Assembly (NCBI GenBank): GCA_963807015.1
Contig: CAWEAS010000008.1
Location: 124,001 to 188,000 of the forward strand
Direction: 5' to 3'
DNA length: 64,000 bases
DNA from: JAJPKK01 sp963807015
GTDB lineage: Bacteria > Pseudomonadota > Alphaproteobacteria > Rhizobiales > Xanthobacteraceae
The notes below the pieces were generated by a model. That model saw only the letters and a list, made by a program, of their open reading frames with translations, was not told where the DNA came from and did no database searches. A program made the position numbers and the translations under genes. Below, in pieces: positions 60,083 to 64,000 of the stretch (position 1 is its first letter; each line of letters starts with the position of its first letter).

Positions 60083-61550
60083 CTAGAGCTTTGCGCCAAA
60101 ACTCTGCGCGGGATCGAATTCCGGGGCGCGTCGGCCGGTCGGGATCGCGGCAACGCCCGCTTCGCGCGGCAGGAAGTGGCCGGAGCCGGGTGCAACGCGG
60201 AGTGCCCCGTCCTCCACCACAACGCGGCCGCGGCTGAGCACGGTGACGGGCCAGCCTTTCACGGTCCGACCCTCGTACGGCGTGTAGCCGGCGCGGTCAT
60301 GCATCAGGTTCGCGCCGATCGTCACCTTGCGGGTCTGATCCCAGACGACGAGATCGGCATCGCCTCCGATCACGATGTCGCCCTTCTTCGGATGCAGGCC
60401 GTAGATCTTGGCCGGCTCGGTCGCTGTCAGCGCGACAAATTTTTCAAGACTTCAGGCGGCCCTCCGACACCATCGCGTCGAACAGCAGCGGCAGCCGGGT
60501 TTCGAGGCCCGGCATCCCATTCGGGATCGCCTTGAAATCGGGATCGGTGCCATTGACGAACTTGCCGCTGGCATCGAAGCGGTACGGCGCGTGATCGGAC
60601 GACACCGTCTGCAGATCGCCAAGCGCCAACGCTTGCCACAACGCCTCCTGATCCGAAGGCTGCCTGGTTGGCGGGCTGCAAATCCATTTGGCGCCTTCAA
60701 GCCCAGGGCGATCGAGGTCCTTCGCAGTCAGGAACAGGTATTGCGGACACGTTTCCGCGAACACCTTGAGCCCTTCGCCGCGTGCCGCGCGAATACGTGC
60801 TGCGCCTTCCGCAGTGGAAACATGGAAAATCATGATCGGCTGGTCGATGAAAGCGGCGAGCGCGATCACCCGGTTGAAGGCCTCCGCCTCGCAGGCGCGC
60901 GGGTGGCTGACGCCGTGATAGCGCGGCGCCCGCCAGCCGCCGGCCACCAGCCGCTTTCCGGTCCACGCGATCATAGCGTGGTTTTCGGCATGCACGCAGA
61001 CCAGGGCGCGGCTCTCGCGCGCCGCGTGGAATACGTCGAGCAACTGCATGTCGTCGAGCTTGATGCGGTCGTAGGTCATGAACACTTTCAGCGTCGCATG
61101 ACCAGACTTCACGAGCTTCGGGATGTGGTCTTTGAGGGTGGCCTCGGTCGGATCGGCGATGATCATGTGGAACGCGTAATCGATCACCGCCCCCTTGCGA
61201 GCCAAGGCGTGATAGGCGTCGACCACTTCGTCGAGCTTCATGCCGATGTGCTGCGCGGCGAACGGAATCACCGTCGTGGTGCCGCCGAACGCCGCGGAGA
61301 TCGTCGCAGATTCGAACAAGTCGGCGTTGACGATGCCGGCGCCTGACAACTGCTCGATGTGGGCATGACTGTCGACGCCGCCAGGCAATACGAGCTTTCC
61401 GCGCGCGTCGATCTCCTTCGCCCCGGGCGGAAGATTGCGGCCGATCGCGGCGATGATTTCGCCCTCGATCGCGACATCAGCAGGGAAAACCGCGGAGGCA
61501 GTCCCGACCGTGCCACCGCGCAGAACGAGATCATAAGGTTTTGTGGACAT
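60083..61550 (-). pseudogene. Dihydropyrimidinase / D-hydantoinase, one-base frameshift
   Basis: Zinc amidohydrolase opening cyclic ureides (5,6-dihydropyrimidines or hydantoins) to N-carbamoyl acids. Metal ligands are His62/His64 (GVDSHAHIEQ) and carboxylated Lys155 (ATLKVFMTYDR), then VHAENHAMIAW. The frame is lost at 60448-60453, where GAAGTC reads GAGTC in the family: removing one A restores GRLSLEKFVALTATEPAKIY and joins the C-terminus GGDADLVVWDQTRKVTIGAN, giving 488 residues, the normal length. Divergent from the racemase gene. The break is probably a sequencing artefact. Confidence 0.93.
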
Positions 61551-61620
61551 GCTAAGCTCTCCGCCGATAACGTCTTATCACTTCCCTCTCAGGGAAATTG
61601 GAAAACCGCAAGGACCCATC

Positions 61621-62283
61621 ATGAGCCGCGGCGACATCCTGGTCATCAACCCCAATTCAAATCCAGCAGTCACGGCGGGCCTCGACGCCGCGCTCGCCAT
61701 GTTTCGTCTGGACAACGGCCCGTCGATCCGATGCGCGACGCTCGCCGAAGGGCCGTTCGGGATCGAGACCCAGAAGGATGTCGAGGCGGTGACGCTGCCG
61801 CTGCGGCGCCTCGTCGAACAGGACAACGCTGCCGATGCCTTCGTGATTGCCTGCTTCAGTGATCCGGGGCTCCATGTCTGCCGCGAGGCAACGCGGCGGC
61901 CGGTGTTCGGCATCAACGAATGCGGGCTCTTGACTGCGCTTGCCCGCGGCGACCGTTTTGGCGTGATCGCCATCACGGCGCCGTCTATTGCGAGGCATCG
62001 GCGGGCAACGCGGCAGATGGGCATCACCGAGCGGTTCGCCGGTGAGCGTCCGCTCGAGATGAGCGTCGCCGAGACGGCGTCGGGCGAAGGGACCTTCGCG
62101 CGGATGGCGACGGTCGGCCGCGATCTCGTCGAGAAAGATGGTGCCGATGTCATTGTTCTCGGCTGCGCTGGCATGGCCCGACACCGCCGCCCGCTGGAAG
62201 AGTCGCTCGGGGTTCCGGTCGTCGATCCGACCCAGGCCGCGGTCGCAATGGCGATCGGCGCGGTCCAGACGCAATTCGCGTAG
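61621..62283 (+). CDS. Hydantoin/aspartate-glutamate racemase family protein
   Basis: A 220-residue Asp/Glu/hydantoin racemase. The ATG at 61621 gives MSRGDILVINPNSNPAVTAG. Both catalytic Cys are present: IACFSDPGLH (about 83) and VLGCAGMARH (about 182). GVIAITAPSIARH and VPVVDPTQAAV complete the fold. Flanked by hydantoinase and carbamoylase it most likely racemises 5-monosubstituted hydantoins, allowing full conversion of racemic substrate. Confidence 0.9.
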   Translation: MSRGDILVINPNSNPAVTAGLDAALAMFRLDNGPSIRCATLAEGPFGIETQKDVEAVTLPLRRLVEQDNAADAFVIACFSDPGLHVCREATRRPVFGINECGLLTALARGDRFGVIAITAPSIARHRRATRQMGITERFAGERPLEMSVAETASGEGTFARMATVGRDLVEKDGADVIVLGCAGMARHRRPLEESLGVPVVDPTQAAVAMAIGAVQTQFA

Positions 62284-62329
62284 ATCACCGCCCCTCGTTA
62301 CTGCTCCCGGCGGGAGCGACGCGTCGAAA

Positions 62330-63271
62330 TTACGAAATAGTTCTCGGTTTGGGCGGAATGATGCCAGCCTGGGAGGCGATTGCACCGTAGTGCTCGATGC
62401 GGCGATGGCGCGCGAAATCGAACATCGTCTCCTTGCCGAACCGCGTGGCGTCGAGGTCGCAGTCGTGGACCAGCAATTCGTCGCCCTCGGTTGATATCTC
62501 GGCGACGATTTCGCCGTCCGGATCGACGATGACGGTGCCGGCCATGAGGTGGTGACCATCCTCGACACCGGCCTTCGCCACCGCGACCACCCAGGTGGAA
62601 TTCTGGTAGGCGCCGGCCTGCAGCGAGAGCTTGTGGTGGAACATGCGTTTGGCGAGCCCCTCGTCGCCCTTCTGCGAGTTCACTGATGGCGTGTTGAAGC
62701 CGAGCACGACCATTTCGGCCCCCTGAAGGCCCAGTACGCGGAACGTCTCCGGCCAGCGCCGGTCGTTGCAGATGCACATGCCGAAAACGCCGCCGAGCAT
62801 GTGCCATGCCGGAAAGCCGAGATCGCCCGGCTCGAAGTAGCGCTTCTCGAGATGCTGGTGACTGCGCGCGGCATCGTAGTCCGCGTGTCCCGGCAGATGC
62901 ACCTTGCGATATTTGCCAACAATCGTGCCGTCACGATCAACGAGGATTGCCGTATTGAAATGATGGCCGTCCGGCGCGAGCTCCGCATAGCCGAGACTCA
63001 TCGCGAGCGCGGCGCGCTGTGCTTGATCGAACAGCGGCTGCGTCGCCACATTCGGCATCCCGCGCTCGAACCAGATGTCGGCCTCGCTGCGGTCCTCGTA
63101 ATACCAACGCGGGAAGAATGTCGTCAGCGCGAGCTCCGGATAGACGATGAGGTCGCAGCGCGCAGCCTCCGCCTGTCGCATCAGCGCGAGCATGCGGGCG
63201 ACGACGGCTTGCCGCGTCTCGGCCTTTTGTATCGGGCCAAGCTGTGCGGCGGCCACCCTGATATTGCGCAT
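62330..63271 (-). CDS. N-carbamoyl-D-amino acid hydrolase
   Basis: A 313-residue nitrilase-superfamily amidohydrolase. The ATG at 63271 follows GAGGA. The Glu-Lys-Cys triad is visible: Glu46 in IVYPELALTTFF, Lys124 in YRKVHLPGHADYD and Cys169 in FGMCICNDRRWPE. LNT-type RRWPETFRVLGLQGAEM and NTPSVNSQKGDEGLAKRMFH are D-carbamoylase features. It removes the carbamoyl group to give the free D-amino acid, CO2 and ammonia. Convergent with the racemase gene. Confidence 0.93.
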   Translation of the reverse strand: MRNIRVAAAQLGPIQKAETRQAVVARMLALMRQAEAARCDLIVYPELALTTFFPRWYYEDRSEADIWFERGMPNVATQPLFDQAQRAALAMSLGYAELAPDGHHFNTAILVDRDGTIVGKYRKVHLPGHADYDAARSHQHLEKRYFEPGDLGFPAWHMLGGVFGMCICNDRRWPETFRVLGLQGAEMVVLGFNTPSVNSQKGDEGLAKRMFHHKLSLQAGAYQNSTWVVAVAKAGVEDGHHLMAGTVIVDPDGEIVAEISTEGDELLVHDCDLDATRFGKETMFDFARHRRIEHYGAIASQAGIIPPKPRTIS

Positions 63272-63433
63272 CACATTCCTCGCAGTCCGGTCGGCTCATG
63301 AGCCGCGCTTGATTGTTAAAGGGGATACTTGAGCGATCACCCGCATGTAAATCCCGCCCGCTGTTTTGCCGCAGCGTTCCGTGGCATGTTCAGCGCCAAG
63401 CCGGGCGAGAACGATCCGGAAGGGAGGAAACGC

Positions 63434-64000
63434 GTGATCATCGAATGGCATACCCACGTCTATCCGCCGGAAGAAGCGGCTCGCAGCGCATTCTGGGGCG
63501 GACGCTGCCCGATGACCGTGGAGAACGTGCTCTCGGCGCAGCAAAAGGCGGCGATCGCCATCAGCGTTGTCAGCAACGCCGCTCACTACCTGCGCGACAA
63601 GGACGCCACGGGTGAGTTGAAGGCGATCAGAGACTGGGACGACTACGCCGCCGAAATTCAGAGCTCCCACCCCGGCGTACTCTATTGCTTGGCGATGGCG
63701 ACCCCTTGCGGCGGCCCCGACCATCTCAAGGAACTCGAGCGCGCGATCCGCGAACTGAAGCTCAAGGGCGTGCTCATCAATTCGAGCCACAAGGGGCACT
63801 ATCCGGACGACGACGAAGCGCGCGGCTTCTGGGAACTCGTCCAGGATCTCGACATTCCGGTGATGATCCACCCGCCCCACGTCGGCTTCGGCGAGGAGCG
63901 CATGAAAGAGTATCGCCTCGCCTCGAGCGTCGGGCGCCCAGCCGATCTCTGCCTCGCGCTGTCGCGAATCATCGTGCGCGGCATTCTGGAGGATTTCCCG
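63434..64000 (+). CDS. Amidohydrolase-2/ACMSD-like family protein (3' end outside window)
   Basis: A GTG start at 63434, with GGGAGG six bases upstream, opens MIIEWHTHVYPPEEAA: the HxH metal motif right at the N-terminus is typical of ACMSD/gamma-resorcylate decarboxylase-type amidohydrolases. GVLINSSHKGHYPDDDEARG and LDIPVMIHPPHVGFG follow, with the barrel-strand His pairs. The frame stays open to the window end (189 codons). Same family as the gene at the left edge, but not a duplicate by eye. Confidence 0.87.
   Translation, partial: MIIEWHTHVYPPEEAARSAFWGGRCPMTVENVLSAQQKAAIAISVVSNAAHYLRDKDATGELKAIRDWDDYAAEIQSSHPGVLYCLAMATPCGGPDHLKELERAIRELKLKGVLINSSHKGHYPDDDEARGFWELVQDLDIPVMIHPPHVGFGEERMKEYRLASSVGRPADLCLALSRIIVRGILEDFP

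Noticed and set aside
1..64000. CRISPR arrays, transposases, integrases, rRNA and tRNA genes
   Set aside because: None seen on either strand; short repeats present are palindromic or tandem and lack spacer structure.

Overview
The window is GC-rich, densely coded chromosome from an alphaproteobacterium, most likely a Hyphomicrobiales member near Bradyrhizobium, Rhodopseudomonas, Pseudolabrys or Rhodoplanes. This rests on the DivK/PleD pair beside DUF3572 and dinB, the block pyrB-pyrC-plsY-dprA-topA-rnr-DUF983-nudix-rpmG, Omp25-like surface proteins, and many TctC/Bug-type and TRAP binding proteins. No rRNA, tRNA, CRISPR array, transposase or phage gene was seen.

Layout. 1-4.1 kb: the end of an amidohydrolase, an orphan TctC-type binding protein, a GNAT protein, an exported cupin and an outer-membrane barrel protein. 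4.3-7.4 kb: a minus-strand thiazole operon thiO-thiS-thiG-thiE behind a TPP riboswitch whose downstream hairpin covers the thiO ribosome binding site. 7.6-16.7 kb: a lone, frameshifted 2-oxoacid:ferredoxin oxidoreductase beta subunit, DUF1614, a second barrel protein, UDP-glucuronate decarboxylase, a HAD dehalogenase, three binding proteins without transporter partners, and HupE/UreJ. 17-20.4 kb: a DctP-DctQ-DctM TRAP system. 20.5-25.2 kb: five exported paralogues of one uncharacterised family, three on one strand and two diverging. 26-35.6 kb: a Tat-type hydrolase, a HisKA_2 sensor kinase, a glucose-dehydrogenase-like enzyme, an orphan sensory-rhodopsin-transducer-type protein and a coupled trehalose operon otsB-GH15-otsA. 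35.6-58.3 kb: housekeeping genes. 58.4-64 kb: an exported formamidase-like protein, a hydantoin/N-carbamoyl-amino-acid module (hydantoinase, racemase, carbamoylase) and the start of another amidohydrolase.

The most interesting locus is at 49.96-52.37 kb, inserted between nudix and rpmG of the housekeeping block. It holds a DUF6065 protein, a 123-residue protein with a signal-like N-terminus, two TD(D)P motifs and a run of ten prolines, and an MvdC/MvdD-type ATP-grasp ligase. This is the gene content of an omega-ester/amide (graspetide) RiPP pathway, but the candidate precursor matches no type I recognise.

A second cross-cutting observation: three genes (korB-like, pleD, hydantoinase) are each broken by one extra base. 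In all three the repaired sequence would contain a GANTC site (the CcrM methylation motif), and the extra base is the same A duplicated after GA. This points to a systematic sequencing error at methylated sites rather than to three real pseudogenes. Several families of palindromic intergenic repeats (REP/BIME-like pairs, a perfect 31-bp inverted repeat and a long imperfect inverted repeat in the TRAP operon) complete the picture.
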